Positions 18,204 through 27,874 of a DNA stretch of 64,000 bases are shown here, one piece after another. Numbering within the stretch: the stretch's first letter is position 1; each line of letters opens with the position of its first letter. Below the pieces are notes generated by a model. That model saw only the letters and a list, made by a program, of their open reading frames with translations, was not told the origin of the DNA and did no database searches. Position numbers and translations under genes: made by a program. Source of the stretch: Microbulbifer salipaludis. GTDB taxonomy: Bacteria > Pseudomonadota > Gammaproteobacteria > Pseudomonadales > Cellvibrionaceae. The stretch covers positions 1,178,001 to 1,242,000 of the forward strand of contig NZ_JAEKJR010000001.1 of the NCBI RefSeq assembly GCF_017303155.1. The letters are read 5' to 3'.

Positions 18204-18893
18204 ATGAAAAAAATGGTGCTTGGCACTGCTCTGGCCACTTGTATTTCCGGTTCCGCCTTTGCCTATGACGGCGGTGATTTTATTTTCCGCAGTGGTGCAA
18301 TTACCGTGAGCCCGGAGGTGAGTTCCAGTGCTCTGTCTTTGGGGGATGCCACCCTGGAAGGGACGGCCGCGGGCGTTGACGACGGCACGGCACTGAGCCT
18401 GATCGGTACCTACATGTTGCGCGATCACTGGGGTGTGGAAGTGATTGCGGCCACGCCGTTTAGCCATGACCTGAAGGTGTCCGGCCTGGGCGAAACCTTC
18501 GATCTGGGGGAGACCCGTCACCTGCCGCCTACCGTGGTTCTCCAGTACTACCCGTTGCAGGCCTCTTCCCGTGTGCAGCCTTACGTGGGGCTGGGCCTGA
18601 ATTACACGGTCTTCTTTGAGGAAAAGGTCAGTGGTGAGGCCAATGATATTTTTGCCTCCCTCGGCGCAACTGGCGACGCTTCCGTGAGCCTGAAGAACTC
18701 TTCTGGCATTGCCGCCGAGGCCGGGGTCGATGTCGCGTTTGGCGCGGATCAGCGTTGGCTGCTGAACCTGTCGGTGTGGTGGATGGACATTGATACCGAA
18801 GCCACGGTGAAGGTGCCGGGTGTGGGCACCGTCAGCGCCACTGTTGAGCTGGACCCGCTGGTCTACAGCGCAGGTGTTGGCTACCGCTTCTAA
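18204..18893 (+). CDS. ompW: OmpW family outer membrane protein
   Basis: A 229-residue eight-strand beta-barrel porin with a signal peptide ending SAFA-Y at residues 20/21. Family stretches seen: SPEVSSSALSL, DHWGVEVIAATPFSHDL, LPPTVVLQYYP, QPYVGLGLNYTVFF and the C-terminal YSAGVGYRF ending in Phe, the barrel assembly signal. OmpW proteins pass small hydrophobic molecules and are often induced under low oxygen; the FNR box upstream fits that. GGAGATC before ATG is a usable ribosome site. Confidence 0.93.
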   Translation: MKKMVLGTALATCISGSAFAYDGGDFIFRSGAITVSPEVSSSALSLGDATLEGTAAGVDDGTALSLIGTYMLRDHWGVEVIAATPFSHDLKVSGLGETFDLGETRHLPPTVVLQYYPLQASSRVQPYVGLGLNYTVFFEEKVSGEANDIFASLGATGDASVSLKNSSGIAAEAGVDVAFGADQRWLLNLSVWWMDIDTEATVKVPGVGTVSATVELDPLVYSAGVGYRF

Positions 18894-18956
18894 CCTTCCC
18901 CAGTACGCTTGCGACTCACGGTAATGCCGTTGAGCGACAGGCTAAGCCCCCGGCAA

Positions 18957-18970
18957 TTGACTTAAATCAA
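18957..18970. promoter_or_regulatory. FNR/Anr box upstream of hemN
   Basis: TTGACTTAAATCAA differs from TTGAT-N4-ATCAA at one base. It lies about 80-90 bases before hemN, a classical target of FNR-type regulators. Confidence 0.85.
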
Positions 18971-19060
18971 GTGTCGGGGGCGGGCCCCTCGGTACCTTAC
19001 GCGGCAGTACGAAGCGCAATGGCTTCCCCGCACAAGTAAGGACAAGAGGTGCCTCTTCCG

Positions 19061-20512
19061 ATGGTCGATCAAAGCGACTTTCCAGTTTCCGACATCAGTA
19101 CCCCAAGTGGCGCGGGCGACCAGTCCACTGGGCCCCTTTCCAGCGCGCCTCTTTCCACGGAACTGCTGTCCCGCTATGCGGGGCCCTGCCCACGCTATAC
19201 CTCTTATCCCACCGCCGACCGCTTCGTCGCGATGCAGGGAGACGATGGCTCGGCAAAGCCCTGGCATGCACTCAAGGATGTGGAAACGTTGTCACTGTAT
19301 GTGCACATCCCGTTCTGTCGTTCACTGTGTTACTTCTGCGCCTGCAACAAAATCATCACCCGGCAATACGGCCTGGCTTCCAGTTATCTCGACAATGTAC
19401 TGAAAGAGGCCCAGTGGTACCGCGACCGGGTCGCGCGGGCGCCGGTGGTACAGCTGCACCTGGGGGGTGGCACGCCGACCTTCCTGAACGACGGCGACCT
19501 GCGACGCCTGATGGAAGGCCTGGGGGAAATTTTTGATCTGCGCATTGGCGACGATGTGGAGTACAGCATTGAGGCCGATCCGCGCACTCTGGAAATCGAA
19601 ACTTTGGATACCCTGCGGGAGCTGGGCTTCAATCGCCTGAGCCTCGGTATCCAGGATTTTAATCCCGACGTTCAGCGGGCAATCAATCGCATCTGCAGTG
19701 TGGAGCAGGTGCGGGCGCTGACCGAAGGCGCACGCGCGCGCGGGTTTGGCTCTATTTCCTACGACCTGATCTACGGCCTGCCGGGGCAGGATGTGGCGAG
19801 CCTGGAAAAGACGGTCGACGCCGTGCTTGACCTGGCGCCGGATCGCATCGCCCTGTACCACTACGCGCATCTGCCCCATCGCTTCAAGGCACAGCGTCTG
19901 ATCGACAGCGACCTGATGCCCCCGCCGGCCGAAAAAATTGCCATGCAGCTCGCGGCCAGCCGCCGGCTTACGGACGCCGGCTACGTCTTCCTTGGGATGG
20001 ATCACTTTGCACGCCCGGATGATGCGCTCGCGACGGCTGCCACAGAAGGGCGACTCGCGCGCAACTTCCAGGGCTATACACTGATGCCGGCGGATGCACT
20101 GGTCGGTCTGGGGGCCTCGGCCATCAGCTACAGCCGCGATGGATACTGGCAGAACCACCACAGTCTCAAGGAGTACGCCGGCGCCATCAACGCGCGCGGC
20201 GAGGCCATCTGTCGCGGCTGGCAGCTGAGCGAGGATGACCGCCTGCGCCAGTGGTTGATCATGGAGTTGATGTGCCACCTGCGCCTCGACAAGCGGGTGC
20301 TTGAGCAGCGCACGGGGCTGCCATTTGCCGACGGTTTTGCCCCGGAGCTGGCGCGCCTGCAGCCCATGTTTGACGACGGACTGCTGGGGCAGACCGAGAG
20401 TGACCTTTTCGTCACCGAGCGCGGACGCTGGTTCCTCCGCAATGCCGCCGCGGCCTTTGATACCTATCTGCACGGCACCGAGCAGTCAGCCCTTTACTCG
20501 CGGGTGCTTTAG
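19061..20512 (+). CDS. hemN: Oxygen-independent coproporphyrinogen III dehydrogenase
   Basis: A radical-SAM enzyme that decarboxylates coproporphyrinogen III during anaerobic haem synthesis. YVHIPFCRSLCYFCACNK holds the CxxxCxxC iron-sulfur motif (about residues 86-93) plus the extra Cys that marks true HemN rather than HemW. LHLGGGTPTFL, YSIEADPRTL and GFNRLSLGIQDFNPDVQ follow. PCPRYTSYPTADRF near the start is typical. Length is about 483 residues, slightly over usual because of a Ser/Pro-rich N-terminal tail. The start is ATG 19061 behind AAGAGG; GTG 19049 behind AAGGA is an equally possible start. Placed between an FNR box and the fnr gene, it should be induced when oxygen falls. Confidence 0.96.
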   Translation: MVDQSDFPVSDISTPSGAGDQSTGPLSSAPLSTELLSRYAGPCPRYTSYPTADRFVAMQGDDGSAKPWHALKDVETLSLYVHIPFCRSLCYFCACNKIITRQYGLASSYLDNVLKEAQWYRDRVARAPVVQLHLGGGTPTFLNDGDLRRLMEGLGEIFDLRIGDDVEYSIEADPRTLEIETLDTLRELGFNRLSLGIQDFNPDVQRAINRICSVEQVRALTEGARARGFGSISYDLIYGLPGQDVASLEKTVDAVLDLAPDRIALYHYAHLPHRFKAQRLIDSDLMPPPAEKIAMQLAASRRLTDAGYVFLGMDHFARPDDALATAATEGRLARNFQGYTLMPADALVGLGASAISYSRDGYWQNHHSLKEYAGAINARGEAICRGWQLSEDDRLRQWLIMELMCHLRLDKRVLEQRTGLPFADGFAPELARLQPMFDDGLLGQTESDLFVTERGRWFLRNAAAAFDTYLHGTEQSALYSRVL

Positions 20513-20583
20513 GCGTCGGGAATCGATACAATTCCGCAATAGCAAACCAGATATGTACGCCGTGCGGCGAAAACGGTACTTCG

Positions 20584-21309
20584 ATGAAACAGAATTCGAC
20601 AGCGGTCAGTTGCGGTAGTTGCTCCGTGCGCCGGCTGTGCCTGCCCGTTGGCCTGAGCGATGATGACATCGCCCGCCTGGAGCAGGTGACGCGCAAGAAG
20701 CGGGTGGTCAGGGCCGGCGAAACCCTGTTTCGTGCCGGTGACCCCTTTGCCAGCCTGTACGCGATTCGTTCGGGCAGTTTCAAGTCGGCGGTGATTGGTG
20801 CGGACGGCGATACCCAGGTCACGCATTTTGCGTTGCCCGGGGAGTTGCTGGGTCTGGACGCTTATAGCGGCGGTTCACATCCCGGATTTGCGGAAGCACT
20901 GGAAGACAGCAGTGTGTGCGTATTGCCCTTCACCCAGCTGGAGGCGCTTGCCCAGCAGGTGCCGGCGCTACAAAAGCAGATTTACAGCATTTTTTCCGAA
21001 GAACTGAAGCAGGAGAACGAAGCCCTGCTGTTACTGGGCAAGCGCTCGGCGGACAGTCGGCTCGCGGCCCTGCTGGTGAATATCTCCAGCCGGTACTCCC
21101 GCCGTGGCTATTCCGCGAGCGAATTTGTGTTGTCCATGCCGCGCATGGATATTGCCAATTACCTGGGGTTGACTGCAGAAACCGTCAGCCGACTCATTTC
21201 CCGCTTTCAGAAGCAGGGGCTGATCCAGGTGCAGGGGCGCTCAGTGACCATTCTGGATTTCATCGCTCTGAGCGAACTCGCCGGCACCCACTGCAGTTAC
21301 GAAAACTGA
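20584..21309 (+). CDS. anr: Crp/Fnr-family oxygen sensor (Fnr/Anr)
   Basis: A 241-residue transcription factor. Cys10, Cys13 and Cys19 (CGSCSVRRLC) and Cys112 (SSVCVLPF) match the four ligands of the oxygen-sensitive 4Fe-4S cluster of FNR. The cyclic-nucleotide-like fold follows (FRAGDPFASLYAIRSGSFK), then the helix-turn-helix PRMDIANYLGLTAETVSRLISRFQKQGLI, where ETVSR carries the E-x-x-S-R residues that read TTGAT half-sites. Such half-sites occur at 18076, 18957 and 21977, so this protein likely controls ompW, hemN and the hemerythrin gene beside it. It follows hemN by 71 bases. Confidence 0.95.
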   Translation: MKQNSTAVSCGSCSVRRLCLPVGLSDDDIARLEQVTRKKRVVRAGETLFRAGDPFASLYAIRSGSFKSAVIGADGDTQVTHFALPGELLGLDAYSGGSHPGFAEALEDSSVCVLPFTQLEALAQQVPALQKQIYSIFSEELKQENEALLLLGKRSADSRLAALLVNISSRYSRRGYSASEFVLSMPRMDIANYLGLTAETVSRLISRFQKQGLIQVQGRSVTILDFIALSELAGTHCSYEN

Positions 21310-21341
21310 CCTCTACACCGCCGCTTATGCGGCAGTGTCTT

Positions 21342-21899
21342 CTATGCGGCTGTTTCTTCCGCCAGCGTCTCATACATTGCATCGTACAGTCGCTTCACGC
21401 CGGCGTTGAAGTGCACGCTCTGCTGTTCGCGCAGGCGATCCTGGATGGCATTCCACTCATCAATAGTCAGCAGGTCGGCGACCAGCGGGAGCAGGATTTC
21501 GTTTTCCCGTTGCAGGTGGCGGCGCTGTAAATCGATATATTCCCGTGCGGCGCCGAACAGCGCCTCTCGTTCCACGGCGGCATCGTTGGCCACGGCGTTA
21601 AACAGTTTGCTCATTTTGCGGGTGGCGGCCGCAATCGCGTGGTGTTCCTTGAGGGTCTTGTTGATCACATCGCGCACATCGACGGGCTTGCCCAGCAAGT
21701 GCTCAAACACCAGGTCCTCGATCGGGTGGTGCCACTGATCCGGGTACACGGAAAAGTAATCCAGCGCCTCCAGAATCATTCCCAGCGTCGCGGGGTCGCG
21801 TTCCTGTTTGGTCAATTGCTCCAGCAAACCCTCAAACACCTCGAGAAGTCGCTGCATATGTTTGTGGTCGCAGCAAAGCTGACGGTAGATGCTGTGCAT
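21342..21899 (-). CDS. Hemerythrin domain protein
   Basis: A 185-residue helical protein of the hemerythrin HHE cation-binding family. Candidate iron ligands are spread as expected: His in CDHKHMQRLLEVFE, HH and E in QWHHPIEDLVFEHLL, HH in LKEHHAIAAATRKM, and His/Glu in DLQRRHLQRENEILLPL. Such proteins bind di-iron and handle O2, NO or iron repair (YtfE-like). It is convergent with fnr and has an FNR box 78 bases upstream, which supports a role under low oxygen or nitrosative stress. Substrate cannot be told from sequence. Confidence 0.88.
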   Translation of the reverse strand: MHSIYRQLCCDHKHMQRLLEVFEGLLEQLTKQERDPATLGMILEALDYFSVYPDQWHHPIEDLVFEHLLGKPVDVRDVINKTLKEHHAIAAATRKMSKLFNAVANDAAVEREALFGAAREYIDLQRRHLQRENEILLPLVADLLTIDEWNAIQDRLREQQSVHFNAGVKRLYDAMYETLAEETAA

Positions 21900-21976
21900 G
21901 TTATTCCTCCATGTCTTAATCCGGTCTTAGCTCGGGTGCCAGTCTTGGCATTGTTAACGGAACGAGAAAACGCCGG

Positions 21977-21990
21977 TTGATCTGGGTCAA
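21977..21990. promoter_or_regulatory. FNR/Anr box upstream of the hemerythrin gene
   Basis: TTGATCTGGGTCAA matches TTGAT-N4-ATCAA except one base. It lies 78 bases from the minus-strand hemerythrin start; glyA on the other side is 300 bases away. Confidence 0.75.
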
Positions 21991-22161
21991 GTGCGGTCCG
22001 GTTGCTGGCGCCGTTTGTGCCGGCACGATATTCGCCGAGTCCCTGCCGAGAAACTTCAGCCGCTCGGTCGGAGGTGGGATGGTTCAGCGAACGGTCGAAA
22101 TCGCGTGACGGGAACTTGAAGCGCGTCGTCTATCTGCTTGAAATAGTTTCACATGCACCCT

Positions 22162-22192
22162 TTGCACCGCCGGGTTCCCCTTGGTGTACAAT
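22162..22192 (+). promoter_or_regulatory. Possible glyA promoter
   Basis: TTGCAC (22162-22167) and TACAAT (22187-22192) resemble -35 and -10 boxes but the 19-base spacer is long. The region 21900-22291 is otherwise gene-free and I see no glycine riboswitch in it. Confidence 0.35.
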
Positions 22193-22291
22193 GCGCCGCT
22201 TTCTGGGGCGGGCCGGTCATATTTGGGTCGGGATTTGCCCTTGTCGAGATTATGCTTGCGCGATTCGCGCCTTATCATCCGAGGGAATACC

Positions 22292-23554
<1,263 letters not shown>

Positions 23555-23596
23555 TGGGTCGCGGCGACGATGCCGCGGCTAGTATTTGAGCGCAAA

Positions 23597-23622
23597 AGCG
23601 ACTCCCCGGAGTCGCTTTTTTT
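23597..23622 (+). terminator. Rho-independent terminator of glyA
   Basis: Perfect stem AGCGACT/AGTCGCT followed by seven T, 43 bases after the stop. Confidence 0.92.
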
Positions 23623-23959
23623 GTGCCTGCCTGACACGGACAGACCTATCAAATATCCCTGCCTCTCCTGCCATTAATGCATGTGATGTAGTGCGTTCGC
23701 TCCTTTGCCCTGTTGGTCACTAGATCAAAATTTCCTCCTGCCGCGGTTAATTGAATTTTTATTCGATTTTATGTGAGGTGGTATGTAGAATTACGCGCTC
23801 ATATAGCAAATGTGAATAATGCGGTTGTCATCTATTTCGAACTGCGCGCGCCCGCTTTTTGCCCGCGTAGTGCAATGAGCGAACCGTGGACAACAACAAA
23901 ACAAATCCACGGCCCTGCGGTATCTGGGTCGGAACACCACTTGGCTGTAGGAGAACAAC
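23623..23959. other. Gene-free region upstream of the amine oxidase
   Basis: About 340 bases, with a more AT-rich stretch around 23740-23830. It should contain the promoter of the next gene; no clear operator or repeat is seen. The ribosome site AGGAG lies just before 23960. Confidence 0.4.
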
Positions 23960-25621
23960 ATGCGTAGCCGTAAATCCCTCTCCCCGCTTTCGAGCCTGAT
24001 GCGACGCCTTGGGGCCGCTCAGGAGCTGTCCGAAAAGACGGGTATCTCATCCGATGAAAGCCTCGACATTATCAATGAAGGTACGCGCCACGTCGGTGCG
24101 AATGCCTCCGAAGAAGGCCGTCGTCAGTTCCTGAAGCAGCTGGGTCTTGGCGCCGCGGCGCTGGGTACTGCTGGTGCCACCAGTACCTTTTCTGGCCCCG
24201 CGAAAGCAGATCCCAGCTCGGCCGCCGGGCGTGTGGCGGTCATCGGTGGTGGTGTCGCCGGCGTGCGTTGTGCACACCGACTGCAGCAGTACGGCATTGC
24301 GAGCAAGGTATTTGAAGGCAACACCCGTCTGGGCGGCCGTGTCAGCACCAACCGCAGTATTTTCGGTCGCCCGGTAGAGCGTGGCGGCGAGCTGATCTCT
24401 ACCGAGCACACCTATACCCGTAACCTGGCCAGCAACCTGGGCCTGGATGTGGAAGATGTGAACGGTAACGCGGTGCCCGGTGGCAACGAGCTCTACTACG
24501 TCAATGGCCAGCACTACACCGAGCACCAGCTGAACGCCGAGTGGCGCGACGTGTACCAGATCTTCAAGCGCGCACAGCAGGACGCTCCCTGGGTGCCGAC
24601 CTACGAAAGCAACAATGCGATGCACCGCGAGCTGGATCACATCGATGTGAATAGCTGGCTGGATTACGTCGGTATCGGTGCGAACTCCAACATGGGACAG
24701 GTGTTCCAGGCGGACATCGTGGCCGAATACGGCATTCAGCCGGAGGAGACCACCGCGCTGAACCTGATTTACCTGCTGGCCTGGAACCCGATCAACACCG
24801 CACTGCCGCTGGCGGGTACCGACGAGCGCTTCCGGATTGCCGGTGGTAATGATCAGCTGGTCACCCGCATGGTCGAAGAGCTGCCAGAGGGCACCATTGA
24901 GACCGCGCGCAAGCTGGTTGCCATTCAGGGCAATCTCAACGGCCCGTACAACCTGGTCTTCGAAGACGGCTACGAATACACCTGTGACCGTCTCGTGCTG
25001 GCCCTGCCGTTCTCTACCCTGAAAGACGTAGAGATCGATTCGCGTATCTACAATGGTTTCCGCCCGCAAAAGCGTATGGCCATTGAGCGTATGGCATTCG
25101 GTTCCAACGGCAAGCTGGCCATGCATTGCGCCACTCGCCCTTGGACGCAGCCGCAGGTGGTGAATGGGGAGCTGTTCACCCCGAATGGCGTGACCTATGT
25201 GGGCCGCCCGGAGCTGTTCGACACCTGGGATTCCACCTCGGTAACCGGCGGCACCGATGGCATTCTGGTGAATTTCTTCGGTGGTGATTACGGCAAGCAG
25301 ATCGGTAACGATCAGCCGTTTGCTGCGCCCTCGCAGAAGGACCTGAACCATTTCTTCGGCATTGTCGACAACGTATTCCCGGGTACCAGCAATGCGTTCA
25401 CCGGTACGGCGATGCTGTCCAAGTGGTCCGCCAACCCGTGGTCCAAGGGCTCCTACTCGACCCAGACGTTCGGCGACTACACCGACTGGTGGGGCGCTGC
25501 TGGCCTGCAGGAAGGCAACATCCACTTCTGTGGCGAGCACACCGCGCTGGAGGCGTTCGGTTACATCGACGGCGCTATCAGCACCGCCGAGCGCGCAGCG
25601 CAAGAAATCCGTCAGGGCTGA
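23960..25621 (+). CDS. Tat-exported flavin-containing amine oxidase
   Basis: A 553-residue FAD enzyme of the monoamine/polyamine oxidase family. The twin-arginine motif GRRQFLKQLGLGAAALG has Arg54-Arg55, after an unusually long 53-residue leader, so it is probably folded with FAD in the cytoplasm and exported. FAD binding: VAVIGGGVAGVRCAHRL and FEGNTRLGGRVSTN; the C-terminal FAD segment is HFCGEHTALEAFGYIDGAISTAERAAQEI. These enzymes oxidise primary or secondary amines to aldehyde, ammonia and peroxide. The next gene is a putrescine-type binding protein, which suggests a polyamine substrate; that is inference. A start further in, near the twin-arginine motif, is possible but GGAGAACAAC supports 23960. 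Confidence 0.88.
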   Translation: MRSRKSLSPLSSLMRRLGAAQELSEKTGISSDESLDIINEGTRHVGANASEEGRRQFLKQLGLGAAALGTAGATSTFSGPAKADPSSAAGRVAVIGGGVAGVRCAHRLQQYGIASKVFEGNTRLGGRVSTNRSIFGRPVERGGELISTEHTYTRNLASNLGLDVEDVNGNAVPGGNELYYVNGQHYTEHQLNAEWRDVYQIFKRAQQDAPWVPTYESNNAMHRELDHIDVNSWLDYVGIGANSNMGQVFQADIVAEYGIQPEETTALNLIYLLAWNPINTALPLAGTDERFRIAGGNDQLVTRMVEELPEGTIETARKLVAIQGNLNGPYNLVFEDGYEYTCDRLVLALPFSTLKDVEIDSRIYNGFRPQKRMAIERMAFGSNGKLAMHCATRPWTQPQVVNGELFTPNGVTYVGRPELFDTWDSTSVTGGTDGILVNFFGGDYGKQIGNDQPFAAPSQKDLNHFFGIVDNVFPGTSNAFTGTAMLSKWSANPWSKGSYSTQTFGDYTDWWGAAGLQEGNIHFCGEHTALEAFGYIDGAISTAERAAQEIRQG

Positions 25622-25635
25622 TTCTGCCTGGCTGG

Positions 25636-25660
25636 CCCGGCGCCCGAGGAGGGCGCCGGG
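25636..25660 (+). terminator. Strong hairpin after the amine oxidase gene
   Basis: Perfect 10-bp stem CCCGGCGCCC/GGGCGCCGGG with a GAGGA loop, 15 bases after the stop. No T-tract follows, so it may slow transcription or protect the mRNA end rather than terminate. The rest of the 25661-25979 gap holds nothing I can name. Confidence 0.5.
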
Positions 25661-25979
25661 GATCTTCGAACCGCTGGTATTCCAGTACCACGCGTTCACA
25701 AAAATGCCCCCGGGCTGTGAAATTGAGCCTGGATTCTGATTTAATACGCGCCCTCGAAAATCGAAAAAAGGTTCTGGTCCCGTTAGTTCTATTCGGACTA
25801 GAAGCCGGCTTCCGGTTTTCTTCAGCACCAAGGATGCGTTGCTCATCGATGGTTTGCGTCAGCGAACCGGCACTTTCGAGTCCAAGCGGTTTCAGGAGTC
25901 GATGCTTTAGTCCGGGCGGGATTGCCCTGCGAAAGCGCAGAACCCACCGTGCAGCCAGGCTGCAGATCGAGAGTAGATA

Positions 25980-27077
25980 ATGCGTTCACTATCTCATGTG
26001 TTGGTCATTTTGACCGCAGTCTTCGGGCTGGTCCTCCATGCACAGGCCCGCGAGTTACACTTCGCAAACTGGTCTGAATCTATCGCCGAAGACACCATCG
26101 CCGACTTTGAAGCCGCCACCGGTATCAAAGTGCATTATTTTGAATTTGACGATATTGAGGAGCTGGAAGAGGTCTGGCTGCAGCAAGGTCGTCGCTTCGA
26201 CATCATCGTCCCCGGTTCTGACAATATCCCCAAGTACATCGCTGCCGGCCACCTGCAAAAGCTTGACCGCGACCGTATCGATAACTGGTCGCAGAATGAT
26301 CCCGCTTTTATGCAGCGCCTGGCCCTGTTTGACCCGGCCAACGAGTACGCCATCCCCTACCTGTGGGGTACCGTCGGCATCGGCTACAACGTGCAGGCGG
26401 TGGAGAAAGCCTTTGGTGGGTATCTGCCGGAAGATAGCTGGGACCTGCTGTTTGACCCGGAAAACCTGGGCAAGCTCGACCACTGCAACGCGACCCTGAT
26501 GCGCTCTCCGGAAGAAATTTTCGATGTTGCGCTCAAGTACCTGGGCAAAGACCCCAACTCCATGAGCGTTGCCCACCAGTACATGGTGGCGAATCTACTG
26601 TCCAAGGTGCGCCTGCACGTTACCGACTTTGACTCGGGCGAATATGTCGAAGACCTGGCCAACGGCAAACGCTGCATCGCTCACGCCTGGAGCGGTGATG
26701 TACTGGTCGCCCAGCAGATGGCCAAGGAAGCGGGCCAGTCGTTCGACATTCGTTACGTGATGCCCAAAGAGGGCTTTCCCCTTTGGATCGATGTGGTCTC
26801 CATGCCGAGCAATGCGCAGAACGTCGACGCCGCCTATCAGTTCCTGAACTACCTGATGCAGCCCAGCGTCATCGCCAACATCAGCAACGAAACCCAGTAC
26901 GCCAACGCCAATATGGCGGCGCAGGACCTGGTGGACCCCGAGTTGCTCAGCAATCCCGCGGTGTACCCGCGTCCACAGGAGCTGGAGCGCACCTGGATTC
27001 CCGCCGCCACCAAATCCCGGGTACTCGCCCTGCGTCACAAACTGTGGCAGCGGATTATCGAGCGGGAAGATATTTGA
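25980..27077 (+). CDS. Putrescine/spermidine-type periplasmic binding protein
   Basis: A 365-residue extracellular solute-binding protein close to PotF/PotD, with a signal peptide ending QARE. Segments shared with PotF include LHFANWSESIAEDTIADFEAATGIKV, DIIVPGSDNIPKYIAAG, PYLWGTVGIGYNVQ, GKDPNSM, AWSGDVLVAQQ (Trp and Asp that contact putrescine) and DAAYQFLNYLMQPSVIANIS. One PotF contact, Asp of NWSD, is Glu here. No permease or ATPase gene is adjacent, so it either serves a transporter elsewhere or hands ligand to another periplasmic protein such as the amine oxidase upstream. Confidence 0.9.
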   Translation: MRSLSHVLVILTAVFGLVLHAQARELHFANWSESIAEDTIADFEAATGIKVHYFEFDDIEELEEVWLQQGRRFDIIVPGSDNIPKYIAAGHLQKLDRDRIDNWSQNDPAFMQRLALFDPANEYAIPYLWGTVGIGYNVQAVEKAFGGYLPEDSWDLLFDPENLGKLDHCNATLMRSPEEIFDVALKYLGKDPNSMSVAHQYMVANLLSKVRLHVTDFDSGEYVEDLANGKRCIAHAWSGDVLVAQQMAKEAGQSFDIRYVMPKEGFPLWIDVVSMPSNAQNVDAAYQFLNYLMQPSVIANISNETQYANANMAAQDLVDPELLSNPAVYPRPQELERTWIPAATKSRVLALRHKLWQRIIEREDI

Positions 27078-27145
27078 TCGTTTAGAGCTGACTACAGGGC
27101 TCCCTAGCTACGAAGTCGAGTGCTCCGATGGGAAGCAAGGCTGCC

Positions 27146-27235
27146 GGGGAGGGCTTTTCAAAACCGTCGTCGCCATGGATGGCGGCGCCGGAGCGTACAT
27201 GGATGTACTCGCAGCGATTTTGAACAGCCCTCTCC
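27146..27235 (+). repeat. Structured repeat family R1, copy 3
   Basis: Outer arms GGGGAGGGCTTTTCAAAA (27146-27163) and TTTTGAACAGCCCTCTCC (27218-27235) pair at all but one position counting a G-U. The inner stem (27164-27191) pairs at 10 of 11 positions around loop ATGGAT with a sequence different from other copies, and the small stem GTACA/TGTAC is closed by TGGA. It fills the 311-base gap before nrdR. Confidence 0.85.
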
Positions 27236-27388
27236 TTTGGCCTGCGCCACTACCTGGCGCCTCACCGGTACCCACACCTTACGCCACGACAGTCCACCAC
27301 TGGTCCCACGAGCCAGAAAACACCCAGAGAAGCCTAAAATCCCGCCTTGTGGTAAACTGCCGCCCACTTTTTCGAGGGCCCTCTCCCC

Positions 27389-27874
27389 ATGCACTGTCCC
27401 TTCTGCAGCGCAGACGAAACCAAAGTCGTAGATTCCCGCCTGGTGGCCGATGGCGACCAGGTGCGCCGCCGGCGTGAGTGCCTGCAATGCCACGAGCGTT
27501 TCACCACCTTCGAGACCGCCGAACTGGTGCTGCCACGAGTCGTGAAGCAGAACGGCCAGCGCGAACCCTTCAACGAAGACAAGCTGCGCGCCGGCATCCA
27601 GCGCGCCGTCGAAAAGCGCCCGGTCAGCACCGAGCGGGTAGAAGCTGCCGTCGCTCAAATCAAGCACGCCCTGCAGGCCACCGGTGAGCGCGAACTGCCC
27701 GCCATGCATATCGGGGAGCTGGTCATGGAGCAACTGCGCGAGCTGGATCAGGTCGCCTTCGTGCGCTTCGCCTCCGTCTACCGCCGCTTTGAAGACGTCA
27801 GCGACTTCAGTGACGAGATCGAGCGCCTGAATACACCGAAAGCGACGAAAGGGAACAAGGAGGAGGCGAAGTAA
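27389..27874 (+). CDS. nrdR: Transcriptional repressor NrdR
   Basis: A 161-residue repressor of ribonucleotide reductase genes. The N-terminal zinc ribbon [18 protein letters not shown]...[16 protein letters not shown] has the CxxC...CxxC pairs; an ATP-cone follows ([32 protein letters not shown]). ATP or dATP binding switches its oligomer state and DNA affinity. It stops at 27874, overlapping the ribD start by one base, so nrdR heads the riboflavin operon as in most gammaproteobacteria. Confidence 0.98.
   Translation: MHCPFCSADETKVVDSRLVADGDQVRRRRECLQCHERFTTFETAELVLPRVVKQNGQREPFNEDKLRAGIQRAVEKRPVSTERVEAAVAQIKHALQATGERELPAMHIGELVMEQLRELDQVAFVRFASVYRRFEDVSDFSDEIERLNTPKATKGNKEEAK

Noticed and set aside
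21900..22291. Glycine riboswitch before glyA
   Set aside because: No tandem aptamer-like conserved core could be found in the leader.
24047..25846. 599-codon frame antisense to the amine oxidase
   Set aside because: No recognisable domain, while the plus strand shows the FAD-binding motifs in order. Antisense frames of this size are common in GC-rich genes.
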